From positions 1 to 64,000 of the forward strand of contig NZ_VJYI01000003.1 of the NCBI RefSeq assembly GCF_008065375.1: DNA of 64,000 bases, in the 5' to 3' direction. A model generated the notes under the pieces. It was given only the letters and a program-made list of their open reading frames with translations, was not told the origin of the DNA and searched no databases. The translations under genes and the position numbers were made by a program. Shown one piece after another: positions 1 to 8,690 of this stretch; position 1 is the first letter of the stretch, and each line of letters opens with the position of its first letter. This DNA is from Nonomuraea sp. SYSU D8015 (GTDB taxonomy: Bacteria > Actinomycetota > Actinomycetes > Streptosporangiales > Streptosporangiaceae).

Positions 1-262
1 GCACCATGCGGACGGCTTCGTCCTTGAACTCCTGGCTGAATCGTCGGTTACGCCCCGCCACAGCCTTCCCTTCCGGTTCTCCCTCAACCTTAGTTGGGGA
101 CCTGTCCGGAAGATCCGGGGCACCTCAGGGTGCCTCTTGGTGTACGACCCGCCAACGTGAGACCACAGCAGACCCGCGCCAGCCCACAGCCCGACGCCGA
201 CCCCGTCGGCCGCGGACGCATCCGCGGCGAGGCGGGGTGTCGGTAAGACTGGTCCCAGCCAG

Positions 263-865
263 TTACATGGGATTGCGTTTGGGCTGGTCGCGGTTCTCGG
301 GGGTGCACAGAGCGCCCCAGGCCCACAGGCTGTCATCGCGCGTCGTCGGCTGCTGCTTCAGGTCGTCCTGCAGCCAAAGGTACGGGGACTCCTCCTGACC
401 GTCGGACATGTACTTACTGATGATCATGGCCATTTGCTGCCTGCCCGTGCCGCGGACGTCGCCGGTGGCGATCGACCTGACCCTGACCTGTCTGTTGTCG
501 AAGTAGTTCCGGGTCCACCCGTCGGTGTTGAATCGGGGGGTCAGGTGGGAGGTGGGGTAGACAGTGCCCGACACACGTCCCGCGTGTCCTGGCCTGGGCA
601 GTACTGCACCGTGCCGCCGCTGGGCCAGCCGCCCTGGACAGTTACGGCACCGAAGTAGTCGAGGGTCATGGACTGGACCACCTGCCAGACCTGCCACGAG
701 CTCATCCATCAGGTAACGGAACCGGTCCAGGTCTCTTTGAGGCCTAGGTGTGGGACTGGACGAGCTGACGATGGACCAGCCGTCATCGGCACCCCTGAAT
801 CTCCACCGAATCCTGGGCGATTCAGCTGGCGACGACGCCAGCCTTCGCAGCAACATGGGATGCAC
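263..865 (-). pseudogene. degraded coding remnant, unrecognised
   Basis: The last 90 or so residues (ending CTPENRDQPKRNPM) have coding-like composition. The preceding stretch makes better sense in the neighbouring frame, where a DYFGAVTVQGGWPSGGT-like segment appears. I read this as one gene broken by at least one frameshift. I do not recognise the family, and a sequencing indel would look the same. Confidence 0.25.
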
Positions 866-1158
866 GCGCCGCGTCCAGCCGATTGAGCGTCACGCAGGGC
901 GACCGGTAAGGGATCATGGATCTGCTGGCCGAATCGTGAAGCCTTTCGTTGCCCTTCCAGTAAGGCCGAACAGTCCGGGTGGCGGTGGAAGACTGAGCCG
1001 CCCTTCGTCACGTAGACAATCTTGGTAAGGCCCCGAGGGATCGGCGCACAGTCAGCGCATTGGCCCAAGATGAGGTCATGAATGCAACGCTCGTCCGTCA
1101 CTACGTCAGCGTCTCCCAAGGGCGTTCGCCCGTCCACACGCTCGGCAATTCTCGGCAA
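709..1158 (-). CDS. small cysteine-rich hypothetical protein
   Basis: The segment at about residues 24-103 looks genuine. It has a CIHDLILGQCADC motif with paired cysteines, then VYVTKGGSVFHRHPDCSALL and a closing cysteine group. Small actinobacterial proteins of unknown function carry similar GGxVFHRxPDCxAL segments, so a zinc-bound fold is plausible. Residues after about 105 look like a different frame, and the 3' end overlaps the degraded remnant downstream. The true stop may therefore have been lost to a frameshift. Function unknown. Confidence 0.35.
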   Translation of the reverse strand: MPRIAERVDGRTPLGDADVVTDERCIHDLILGQCADCAPIPRGLTKIVYVTKGGSVFHRHPDCSALLEGQRKASRFGQQIHDPLPVALRDAQSAGRGACIPCCCEGWRRRQLNRPGFGGDSGVPMTAGPSSARPVPHLGLKETWTGSVT

Positions 1159-1804
1159 GGGCTGAACCTCGCGTTCTCCCCTGGCCTCAACGTGCTGATC
1201 GGCGGGCGCGACGCCGGCAATTCACACCGTGCTCTCGGCGATCCGGCGCATTTACGGCGAAACCACCACCTCCCCGTTTTCGGGAGGCCCAGACGGCGCT
1301 ATGGAGCGCGGCAACCGGACGGACGACGAATCGGGGCACCACGACCACGCCTCCCAGCTTCCCGGTCCGGGTTTTCTGCCAGAAGGAGCTGTACGAGCGT
1401 GTCACCCCGACTCGGACGACCCCTGCACCGCTTCGCGTCACCTGCTCTCCCTGATGGATGAGGCCCTCGACGCCTCCGGTGACGGCAGGCGGACCGACTT
1501 CGCGACAGATCGGGTTAACGAGCTCGCCAGGCAGGTTGCCCACCTCGACGATCCGGCCACGCGAGAGCGGCGGCGCGCCGATGAGGCGTTCCTTCGCGAG
1601 CACGAGCGACTGGCCCTTCGAGCAGTCCTCGACACGATCCAATTCGAGCTGCGGGAAGCACTGCTCACCTCTCTTGCCCGGTCTGAGAGCCGCACCGTTG
1701 ACGCCCGCACGGCCAGGCGCGAAGGGGACTGGGCGGCCCGGGTACAACGGGCACGCCATGACGACACCGATTACCAGGCTGAGCTACATGATCTCGGGGT
1801 CTGA
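1150..1804 (+). pseudogene. P-loop ATPase (SMC/AAA-like) pseudogene
   Basis: The beginning reads LNLAFSPGLNVLIGGRDAGNS, which resembles the N-terminal nucleotide-binding start of SMC/RecF-like or AAA ATPases (normally GxxGxGKS). Here the Walker A glycine-lysine pair is damaged. The reading frame then shifts, and continuation as AIRRIYGETTTSPF is found in the next frame. That frame carries on through a charged, coiled-coil-like region rich in R, E and A (MDEALDASGDGRR to DYQAELHDLGV) ending at 1804. A broken P-loop plus a frameshift make a functional ATPase unlikely. The coiled-coil segment supports an SMC-like origin, but this is inference. Confidence 0.4.
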
Positions 1805-1854
1805 CAGCGGGGCAGCCATAGCTCAGCGGTGTTCGCGGGGTATCGGAGGAAAGG

Positions 1855-2460
1855 TCGACTGTGGTGGCAGCCAATAGGCCAGGCGAGTATCTGGACACCG
1901 TCATCCTCTTGGAGGAACTGGCCGCCATGCCGGCACCGTTCGGGATGATCGTGCAGACCCCGAGACGGACCGGAAGTACATGGCGATGCAGATGTCGCAC
2001 GCACTGGTCGGGGTGGTCGAGGCGCACGCCTGGCGCGCCGAAGACGCATACCGCGGGCCGCCGCCACGCGGAACACTGAGCCCCGCGAGGTCCACGACGA
2101 CATCACCCAGACCGCGCTCATGGCCTTCGCCGGAATCAACTGCCGGCGGCCGGCGAACTGGCGCTCATCTCCTGGCGGGCCACCCGGCTGGTCGGGCGTG
2201 CTCGGAACTCTGGACTTCCCCTGCCCTATCAAGCGCAACGGCTCGGGCGAGACACGCTGATCCGCACGATGCGCCTGGTCGCCGCCGCCCTGTCCGCGAT
2301 GGCCGCTGCCGCCCCGACAGCTGCCAACCCCAGGCGTGGCCCAGGTGAGGCCGCCGAGGCGGGCCAAGCTCTCGTCAGGGCCATGGCCGCGCTGGAAGAG
2401 GCAGCCAAGGACGCCGACCTGCATCGCGCCACCGGTGACCTGATGACTCTGAACGACTGA
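1855..2460 (+). pseudogene. degraded coding remnants, unrecognised
   Basis: Coding-like pieces in shifting plus frames follow each other: VAANRPGEYLDTVILLEELA, then KYMAMQMSHALVGVVEAHA, then a 63-residue alanine-rich tail from 2269 ending DLHRATGDLMTLND. They look like one gene broken by several frameshifts. I cannot name the family. Confidence 0.3.
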
Positions 2461-2718
2461 CAGGTTGTCTTTTACCACTGATCTTCACATTTGCCCTGGC
2501 CGGCGTTGATGGTGATCTATCGCACATGGTCGAGGACCGGCGGCGGGGCTCGGCGTGGTCGGCACCTCGCATCCGGTCTTGATCGGTGCCGCCCGGACGA
2601 CTAGCCTGATCGCCGTTCTGCCCGAAGGCGGGGCCGAGGCGAACGCGTCACGCGGGAAGAGCCCCGACCACGACGAGCTATTCGACCACGCCACCATGGA
2701 GTTTGGGACCGACTGACG

Positions 2719-3036
2719 ATGAGCGCGGAAGAGGATTTCAAGCAGGTCGGCGCCGAGCTGGCCGACCTGGGTGTACGGATCTCCACGATGATGGGGAGTC
2801 CCGCGCTCAAAGATCAGGCGGGGAGGGTGTTCGCAAGCCTGCAGCGCGACGGTGCGATGGTGTTCCGGCTGGTCAGGGACACCCCCGAACACACAGCCGC
2901 GCTCCAGCTGGCCGGGGCGTCCCTGTTCGACCCCTCGGGGCAGGGCAGGGTGATAAAGGACTGGGTGGTCGTGCCCCACTCCTCGGCCGAGAAATGGACG
3001 GATCTGGCCGAGGCCGCCCTCAGCCGCCCACGCTGA
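2719..3036 (+). CDS. hypothetical protein, 105 aa
   Basis: A compact open frame starting ATG, with even composition and no membrane segment: an acidic helical start (MSAEEDFKQVGAELADLG) and a mixed alpha/beta body. It starts 2 bases after the stop of a short upstream plus-strand coding-like stretch (about 2554-2716, ending DHATMEFGTD), which suggests translational coupling. The 3' end overlaps the MocR pseudogene on the other strand by a few bases. No family recognised. It is one of the few apparently intact small genes in this eroded stretch. Confidence 0.5.
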   Translation: MSAEEDFKQVGAELADLGVRISTMMGSPALKDQAGRVFASLQRDGAMVFRLVRDTPEHTAALQLAGASLFDPSGQGRVIKDWVVVPHSSAEKWTDLAEAALSRPR

Positions 3037-3750
3037 TCAGCAGGCCACGTCGACGGCGGCGGTACATCGGATGCATCCGGCGCAGGTGGCGGTCGAACTC
3101 GCCGCGTGCGAGGAAGTCGGCGAACGTCAACTGGTCAGTGACCGGCGAACCGCGGTCGGCGAGCACCTTTGCCGCGGCGACGTCGGCGACCAGTTGGGGA
3201 GGCACCACCAGCCGGCCGAGCCGCAGCCGACCGCACTCCCTCGGGTGGGCCACTGGTGCGACGGCGTGAGCACGACCCCATCGGCGTCGGCCCGATGGAG
3301 CGCATCGGCCTGAACGCCGTCCGGACCCATGCCGACCACGTCCAGACCGGCGGCACCGGCCAGCACCCGGGCGTCGTCGTTGGACGACGGGTCTTCCAGG
3401 GCGATCCGCCTGGCGCCGTGCTGGACGAGCACCTGGATCAGCAGCGAGATGTCCTGCCCATAGCCGTTGCAGATCACCACGTTGCCGGGGACGGCCGATG
3501 TGCCGCGCACCCGGTTGAGGTAGTCGCACAGGGCCTCGTGCAGTTCCGGCACGCCACGCCCGTCGAGGTAGGTGGTAGGCCTCCACGACCCCGTGGGAAA
3601 CCCCGAGGCCGGCCGCGAGGGTGCGGGTGGGTGGCAGCGACGCGCCCGCTTGCAGCCGGCGGCCCGGATGCTTGCGCGGATGGACGCCTCAGTCTGCCGA
3701 TGCAGTGGCACCCCGGCGTCGCGGTTCAGCGGCTGGAGACCAAAGCCGGG
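3020..3750 (-). pseudogene. MocR/PdxR-type GntR regulator, broken
   Basis: Pieces of a GntR-aminotransferase fusion regulator are visible in order on the minus strand. The N-terminal winged-helix start PLNRDAGVPLHRQTEASIR lies near 3720-3745. The aminotransferase-fold segment GVPELHEALCDYLNRVRGTS and GYGQDISLLIQVLVQHGARR follows, then VVLTPSHQWPT. The frame shifts, and the C-terminal block ADRGSPVTDQLTFADFLARG with HLRRMHPMYRRRR continues in the neighbouring frame to about 3020. The DNA between the helix-turn-helix and GVPEL is shorter than in intact members, implying a deletion as well. MocR proteins usually sense pyridoxal phosphate or amino compounds; this copy should be inactive. Confidence 0.6.
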
Positions 3751-3754
3751 AACA

Positions 3755-3900
3755 GGGCGCAACCTGGTCTTGTCGCACATCCCGGCCCGGTTGGAGCGCA
3801 TCTTGACGATCGTCGGCCTGTGGACCGCGTTCCAGGCCGAGGGGTCGGTGGAGGAGGCCATCCAGCTCGTGCAGGAGGCGAGCGCCTCGGTCAGCGGCAT
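3755..3900 (+). pseudogene. STAS-domain (anti-anti-sigma-like) 3' fragment
   Basis: The plus frame reads NLVLSHIPARLERILTIVGL, then WTAFQAEGSVEEAIQLVQE. This resembles the C-terminal helix and strand of STAS domains of anti-sigma-factor antagonists (usual form: ...VRRVLDLTGLxxxFxxxxSxEEAL). The N-terminal half with the phosphorylatable serine is absent; DNA upstream belongs to the MocR remnant on the other strand. It is a truncated fragment left at a junction between two decayed genes. Confidence 0.4.
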
Positions 3901-4052
3901 CGCTGCAGACGGCCGGCGAATCCGACTCGCCGTTGAAGGTTGCGAGCCCGGGGCTCTGCCGAGGGTTGTGGCCGGGGCCGCGGCTGATGGGATGCGGTGT
4001 GGCCTGGTCAGCGCGGTCGAAGACCAGGCCGCAGGGTAACGAAGCCGCCGTG

Positions 4053-4481
4053 TCAGTTTCCGGCCGTGCGCTCGCGTTCGTATTCGGCGTTGATGCGCAA
4101 CGCCTCGGCGAGCTGGTCTTCCAGGATGATGATCCGGCAGGCGGCTTCCACAGGGGTGCCTTGATCGACGAGTTCCCGGGCCCTGGCTGCCAGGCGCAAC
4201 TGGTAGCGGGAGTAGCGGCGGTGGCCGCCGCTGGAACGTTTCGGCTCGATCAGATGGGCGGCGCCCAGGGCCCGCAGGAACGTCGGGGTGACCCCGAGCA
4301 TCTCGGCGGCCATGCCCATGCTGTAGGCGGGATAGTCCTCATCGTCGAACCGGTCCTCGGCGCTGTGCGCGGCACCGGCCGCGGCGCTGCCCGTGACGCT
4401 GTGCGTACCGCTGTCTGCGGCACCGGCGGGCGACGCCTGCTTGCCACCGCGACGGGCGCGGGGTGGGTGGGTTTGATCCAT
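4053..4481 (-). CDS. MerR-family transcriptional regulator
   Basis: A 142-residue DNA-binding protein. Residues 1-45 are a Pro/Ala/Ser-rich tail. Residues 50-95 form a MerR-type winged helix-turn-helix (YSMGMAAEMLGVTPTFLRAL, then GGHRRYSRYQLRL). Residues 100-140 form a short amphipathic helix (LAARARELVDQGTPVEAA ... EDQLAEALR) that would dimerise. There is no C-terminal effector domain with metal cysteines, so it is of the short HspR/BldC-like kind. The ATG is preceded by GAAAGG at a suitable distance. It stands alone, with no obvious partner gene. A strong hairpin lies just upstream. Confidence 0.8.
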   Translation of the reverse strand: MDQTHPPRARRGGKQASPAGAADSGTHSVTGSAAAGAAHSAEDRFDDEDYPAYSMGMAAEMLGVTPTFLRALGAAHLIEPKRSSGGHRRYSRYQLRLAARARELVDQGTPVEAACRIIILEDQLAEALRINAEYERERTAGN

Positions 4482-4505
4482 AGATGCCTTTCATCATGCG
4501 AACAG

Positions 4506-4536
4506 GGGGCCCCGGCGCCTGTTGCGCCGGGGCCCC
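4506..4536. terminator. 13-bp perfect GC hairpin
   Basis: The arms 4506-4518 (GGGGCCCCGGCGC) and 4524-4536 are exact reverse complements around a 5-base loop. No T tract follows on either strand, which is common for actinomycete terminators. It sits 25 bases upstream of the MerR gene, so it could stop transcription entering from the right or act in the MerR leader. Confidence 0.5.
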
Positions 4537-5153
4537 GAAGAGGTTCAACACCATCTACCGGCCATCCGGCCGGCTTACTGTCGTCCGCATCCGCCGTACT
4601 GAGCGGCGCTGATGCGGGGATCGCGGATGCGTGACCGTAGACCACCTTCCAATCTTGTGGAACTGCGGTACCCGAGCGGCGGAACTCAGCCGGCAACGGG
4701 CGATCCTTCGATGGCGTTCAACACTCCCTTCCCTATCTTCTGGACGTGGCGTCCACTTCCTCTTCGGCAGCGCGTCCACGATCAGGGCCCCATCTACTGC
4801 GCTGGCCCGTCACGTCCGACCTTCTGCCTCAACCAACCAACTTCATCCTCATTCCGGGCAGTTCGTCGTGATGCCAGTAACTACTTTCTGCTGCCCGGTG
4901 GATCCGTTCCTTGCGATGTCAGAAACCTTAGCGCCCACACGCGCAAATGTCTACCGTGGCGAGTACAGATTTCCGGTTCCAGGAACGGTAGCTTTCCGGC
5001 CTGCGCCGTACCTGCGGGGACGCGCTCTCCGTGCATAGATTCGTCCCTGGCGCCGATCTGGCCGTGCACCGCTGACCAGAGCGGATCTTCGCCGTGCTCG
5101 CCAAGATCCTTTGTCCGGCGCCGGTGTGCTGTAGCCGGCTGGGATCGAGCCCC
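4537..5153. other. gene-free interval
   Basis: About 600 bases between the MerR hairpin and the membrane protein that ends at 5154. Short open frames exist on both strands, but none has a recognisable domain, convincing ribosome site or consistent composition. I see no repeat or RNA gene. Confidence 0.4.
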
Positions 5154-5975
5154 CTATCGCAAGGCGGTTTCGGCTGCCGGGGAGGGAAGCGCGCTCGGCG
5201 GCGGCTGTTCAGAGGTCGCCACGGTGGGCGGTGTGGCTGTCGGCTGTTCAGGGCCGGCGGTCGCCGACGGGCTGCCTGTGGGTGCGGGCGTGACGGACGC
5301 CGTGCCGCTGCTCAGGTCAGGGGTGGGAGTGGCTTGCGTACCGGTCGCAGACGGCGTGGGCGACGGGGAGGCCGGTGGGGAACCGGAAGCCGTCGGCGTG
5401 GCCGAGCGGGGCTGCTGCTGCCAGCGCACGGCGGGCTCGGCACGCCGCTCCGTGGGGCCGTGCCGTTTGCCGCGCTGGGCCTTCTTGCCGGTCGTGCCGT
5501 TCACCTGGTCGGCCACGGTATGCCCGGCGAGAACCTGGTAGATCAGGACGCCGCCGAAGCTGATCGAGAACACCAGTGCGGCGGCCGCTCCCAGGGAAAG
5601 CCAGCCCAGCCGTCCGCGCGGCGCGTGCGGCACGGTGGCGGGCGCCCCGGCCGTCTGTTCTGCCGCCTCGAACCTGGTCGGGCGCTGCCGTCGGCCGCTT
5701 GTGCTGTGCTGCTTGACCTTGGCGCTGGTGCGCCGCAGGTAGTGGGTGTAGATGTCGGTGCCGACCGTGGTGGCCACGCTCATCACCGCCGCGCCGATCA
5801 CCGTTCCCGCCACCCCGAGAGTGGAGGCAGCGATGGCGGCGGTGAGCGCGGCCAGGGCCCCGCCTGCGATCTGAACAACGCTCAGCCGCACACCGCACGC
5901 CTTCCCGCTCTCATTCCTGCGGTTGCTGTTGCTTGTGTTCCTGCTCTTGGCCGGGGTCTGTTGCCTGCCGGTCAT
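5154..5975 (-). CDS. membrane protein with Pro/Ser/Thr-rich tail
   Basis: Start chosen at the ATG giving MTGRQQTPAKSRNTSN, because upstream in-frame sequence is Pro-rich noise. The 273-residue protein has a short charged N terminus and a hydrophobic Ala/Gly-rich segment near residues 30-70 (VQIAGGALAALTAAIAAS and GTVIGAAVMSVATTVGT), likely one or two membrane passes. A basic loop and a second clear membrane segment (WLSLGAAAALVFSISFGGVL) follow, then a tail of about 110 residues dominated by Pro, Ser, Thr and Ala, probably extracellular and wall-spanning. Proteins of this shape are common and uncharacterised in actinomycetes. No enzyme motif is visible. Confidence 0.7.
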   Translation of the reverse strand: MTGRQQTPAKSRNTSNSNRRNESGKACGVRLSVVQIAGGALAALTAAIAASTLGVAGTVIGAAVMSVATTVGTDIYTHYLRRTSAKVKQHSTSGRRQRPTRFEAAEQTAGAPATVPHAPRGRLGWLSLGAAAALVFSISFGGVLIYQVLAGHTVADQVNGTTGKKAQRGKRHGPTERRAEPAVRWQQQPRSATPTASGSPPASPSPTPSATGTQATPTPDLSSGTASVTPAPTGSPSATAGPEQPTATPPTVATSEQPPPSALPSPAAETALR

Positions 5976-6781
5976 GCCTACGCTGGCCAGCCTTTCCTGG
6001 TGATCGGGCGCGGGTGCGCCGCCGCGCGTTTCGTGGTGCTCGGCGCCCGCCCATGGAAGATCCATCGAGGGTCCGGAACCGGGGCCGGGCCGCGGCCAGA
6101 TCATCGGTGTGATGGACGGCGCGGCGACCAGGCCAGTGACGGCTACCGATGACGGCCGAGCGACGGTCTGCGGGGGCGCTGGTGGAACGGCCACGATGAC
6201 ATACCAGGGCAAAGTCGCTGACGCCGACGCGCCTGAGATGTCAGACCCTGATCAGGACGTTGCCATCTGCGGACATTCGTCGCTCCCGGCTGATTGAGCC
6301 CGGCGATCGAACTCGTCCCGGGCGTTGTCGCCGTCCGGGGGCCTACCGGTCCGCGGGTTGAATGCCGCCCACGGCTTTCCCCAGAAGGTCTAGGCGTGTT
6401 GCAGGGATGGCGTCTACGGTGCCGCGCACGGTGTCGGCGAACTCGCAGAACCTGCGGTGCTTCTTGGTGGAGATCAGGTTCGGCGTCGGCTGGGTAGGCG
6501 TGGTCCGCGCCGCGCGCCTTTCCGGTTGGGGTTGGAGCGGCAGTCCCGCGCGAAGATCAAGACGGATGAGGCGTTGATCGAACGGGCCAAGGCGGGTGAG
6601 GCCCGGTCAATCCTCATCGTCGGTGTCGTCACCGTCAGGGTCACACACCTGATCAACCAGCTACACCGGCCTCGGCATGGGGCCCGGGAGGACCGGCAGG
6701 GGCGCATCGAAATCCCAGCTCACAGGAGATTTGGCGGCTCATCGCGCAGTTCTGAACGAATCATGGCTGGGATGGACGGGG
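5976..6781. other. interval with one weak coding remnant
   Basis: No intact gene. On the minus strand around 6358-6490 a coding-like tail reads NLISTKKHRRFCEFADTV, then AIPATRLDLLGKAVGGI, then stop. It may be the 3' end of a lost gene, but the family is unclear. Nothing else could be supported. Confidence 0.3.
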
Positions 6782-7384
6782 TCAGGTGACGGATTGCGCC
6801 ACCAAGGCCATGGCCTGCCGCATGGCGTCCCGTACCTCGTCGGGTCCGTCGCCGCGCTGCAGCGCGGTCAGTGCGGATGCGCTGATCGCGCCCACCATCG
6901 CGCCGACCAGGGCGGAGGCGGTGATCGTGTCGAGTCTGTCGGGGAATGCCCGCTGCAGCGCCTGGGCCAGTTCGGCCTGCACGGTGAGGTAACGCTGCAG
7001 CAGCCGGGCCTGCAGCGCCGGCACCGAGGCCGCCAGCCGTGCGCGGAGTGCCGCGAGCCCGCTGGGGAGGTCACTGTCCCAGGTGTTGGCGATCATCTGG
7101 TCCATCGCCCGCACCAGCACTTCGGCTAGCCGTTCTCCGGCACGGCGCTCGGCGATCGCCTGCAGCGCCAGATCGACGCGCACGTCGGCATTGGCCAGGA
7201 GCACATCCTCCTTGGCCTGGAAGTGGAGGAAGAAGGTGCGGGGGGACACCTCCGCGGCGTCGGCGATCTCGGCCACGGTCACATGGTCGTAGCCCTTGTC
7301 CTCGAACAGGCGCACCGCCGCCTCGATCAGTGCCTGCCGGGTGCGCTGCTTCTTGCGCTCCCGCAGTCCGCGTTTCTCCACCAC
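6782..7384 (-). CDS. TetR-family transcriptional repressor
   Basis: About 200 residues from a GTG start (the second GTG at 7381 is equally possible). The longer reading from 7465 would run into the divergent SDR gene's leader. An N-terminal TetR helix-turn-helix is clear: RERKKQRTRQALIEAAVRLF, then YDHVTVAEIADAAEVSPRTF and FLHFQAKEDVLL. The C-terminal ligand domain is all-helical with LxxRLAASVPALQARLLQRY. It is divergently transcribed from the SDR at 7468, the classic layout for a local repressor of that enzyme gene. An inverted repeat in the gap is a candidate operator. Ligand unknown, possibly the SDR's substrate. Confidence 0.85.
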   Translation of the reverse strand: MVEKRGLRERKKQRTRQALIEAAVRLFEDKGYDHVTVAEIADAAEVSPRTFFLHFQAKEDVLLANADVRVDLALQAIAERRAGERLAEVLVRAMDQMIANTWDSDLPSGLAALRARLAASVPALQARLLQRYLTVQAELAQALQRAFPDRLDTITASALVGAMVGAISASALTALQRGDGPDEVRDAMRQAMALVAQSVT

Positions 7385-7398
7385 GCAGGGCAGCTTAT

Positions 7399-7419
7399 TG
7401 CATCTTCCGCATTGATGCA
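7399..7419. promoter_or_regulatory. candidate TetR operator
   Basis: TGCATC (7399-7404) and GATGCA (7414-7419) form an exact inverted repeat with a 9-base spacer. It lies in the gap between the divergent TetR and SDR genes, where an autoregulatory repressor would bind. No binding data. Confidence 0.4.
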
Positions 7420-7467
7420 TACTGTGAATCGCTACATAGACTGCAGTGAAATGAAAGGTGATCATCC

Positions 7468-8466
7468 ATGGGAAGTCTGTACGGACGCGTCGTCCTCATC
7501 ACCGGAGCAGGACGCGGCATCGGGCGGGAGGAGGCGTTGTTCTTCGCCGCCGAAGGCGCCAAGATCGTTGTCAACGACCCCGGCGTCGCCATCGACGGCA
7601 CCGGGGGCGACGCCGGGGTAGCCGCGAAGGTCGTCGAAGAGATCACTGCCCGCGGCGGACACGCCGTGGCCAACACCGACAGCGTCACCGACTGGGACGG
7701 CGCCCGCCGCATGGTGGAGACGGCCCTGGAGTCCTTCGGCGACCTCCACGTCGTGGTCAACAACGCGACCATCGAACGGAACACGGGCCTGACCGATCTG
7801 TCGGAGGAGGACTTCGACGACGTCGTGGCCGTCAAGCTGAAGGGCACCTTCGCGGTGACGCACTGGGCGGCCCGCCACTGGCGCGACCGGTATCAGGCAG
7901 GGGTCCACGCCGACCGCGCCGTGGTCAACACCTCCTCCGGCTCCGGGCTGCTCAACCCGCTGCCCGCGCAGGTCTCCTACGCGGCAGGCAACGCCGGGGT
8001 CGCGGCGCTGACCACCGTGGCCGCCCTTGAACTCGGCCGCTACGGCGTGCGGGTCAACTGCATCTCGCCCTCGATGGCCCGCACCCGCCTCACTCTCGCC
8101 GTACCAGGCATGAGCCAGGAACCGCCGGCGGGCCGGTTCGACCCCCTGCACCCAGCCGCCAGCGCGCCTGTTGCCGCCTACCTGGCCGGCGCAACCTGCC
8201 CGCTCACCGGCCAGGTGCTGTCGGTGCGGGGCGGAACGGTCGCGGTCAACCACGGCTGGTCCCTCGGCGGCCACATCCACAAAGACGGGCTGTGGAGCGT
8301 GGAGGAACTGGCCGAGAAGGTGAAGGAGCTGCCGATGGACGACCCGTTCGACAAGCTCGCCCAAGCCCTGACCGGCGCACTCGGCACCGTCGGACGCGAC
8401 CAACTCCAGGAGATGATCAACGCCCTGCTGGACCAGGGAGTCCGCTCCGACGCGGCCTCCGCGTAG
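7468..8466 (+). CDS. short-chain dehydrogenase/reductase, altered active site
   Basis: A 332-residue Rossmann-fold oxidoreductase with the nucleotide motif TGAGRGIGR (residues 12-20), acidic NDPGVAIDG after strand 2 and NNAT at 98-101. The length and the insertion after GAGxGIG resemble SDRs related to peroxisomal multifunctional hydroxyacyl-CoA dehydrogenases. The catalytic Ser is present (NTSSGSG, 154-160), but the YxxxK motif reads YAAGN (Tyr171, Asn175), so the usual lysine is missing. About 90 extra C-terminal residues follow the core. AAAGGTG precedes the ATG. It is divergent from a TetR gene that probably controls it. Substrate unknown; acyl-CoA or steroid-like compounds are reasonable guesses. 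Confidence 0.8.
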   Translation: MGSLYGRVVLITGAGRGIGREEALFFAAEGAKIVVNDPGVAIDGTGGDAGVAAKVVEEITARGGHAVANTDSVTDWDGARRMVETALESFGDLHVVVNNATIERNTGLTDLSEEDFDDVVAVKLKGTFAVTHWAARHWRDRYQAGVHADRAVVNTSSGSGLLNPLPAQVSYAAGNAGVAALTTVAALELGRYGVRVNCISPSMARTRLTLAVPGMSQEPPAGRFDPLHPAASAPVAAYLAGATCPLTGQVLSVRGGTVAVNHGWSLGGHIHKDGLWSVEELAEKVKELPMDDPFDKLAQALTGALGTVGRDQLQEMINALLDQGVRSDAASA

Positions 8467-8530
8467 CCGTAGTCCACCAACCCCACGGTATCGAAAGCTG
8501 ACGGGGGGATCAAAGGAGCTCGAGGACGTT

Positions 8531-8574
8531 GATGGGCACAGGGCCCATCGCGGGATGGGCACCGCGATGGGCAC
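8531..8574. repeat. GATGGGCAC triplicate with hairpin
   Basis: GATGGGCAC occurs at 8531, 8554 and 8566. The first copy pairs with GCCCATC at 8543-8549 to form a 7-bp hairpin, 65 bases after the SDR stop. It could terminate the SDR transcript; the direct repeats have no evident role. Confidence 0.35.
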
Positions 8575-8690
8575 TGTGGAGTTCCTTATCCGGGACCATC
8601 AAGACGCCGGTGGCGTGACGCCCCTACATGACGAGAAGCGTTAAGGTGTGGCGCCCTTGGCCGTCGCCGGTGACGGGGTCCACGGGCTTG

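Noticed and set aside
6358..6490. TniB-like ATPase remnant on the minus strand
   Set aside because: STKKHRRFCEFAD resembles the family start, but the following residues do not, and no P-loop is present.
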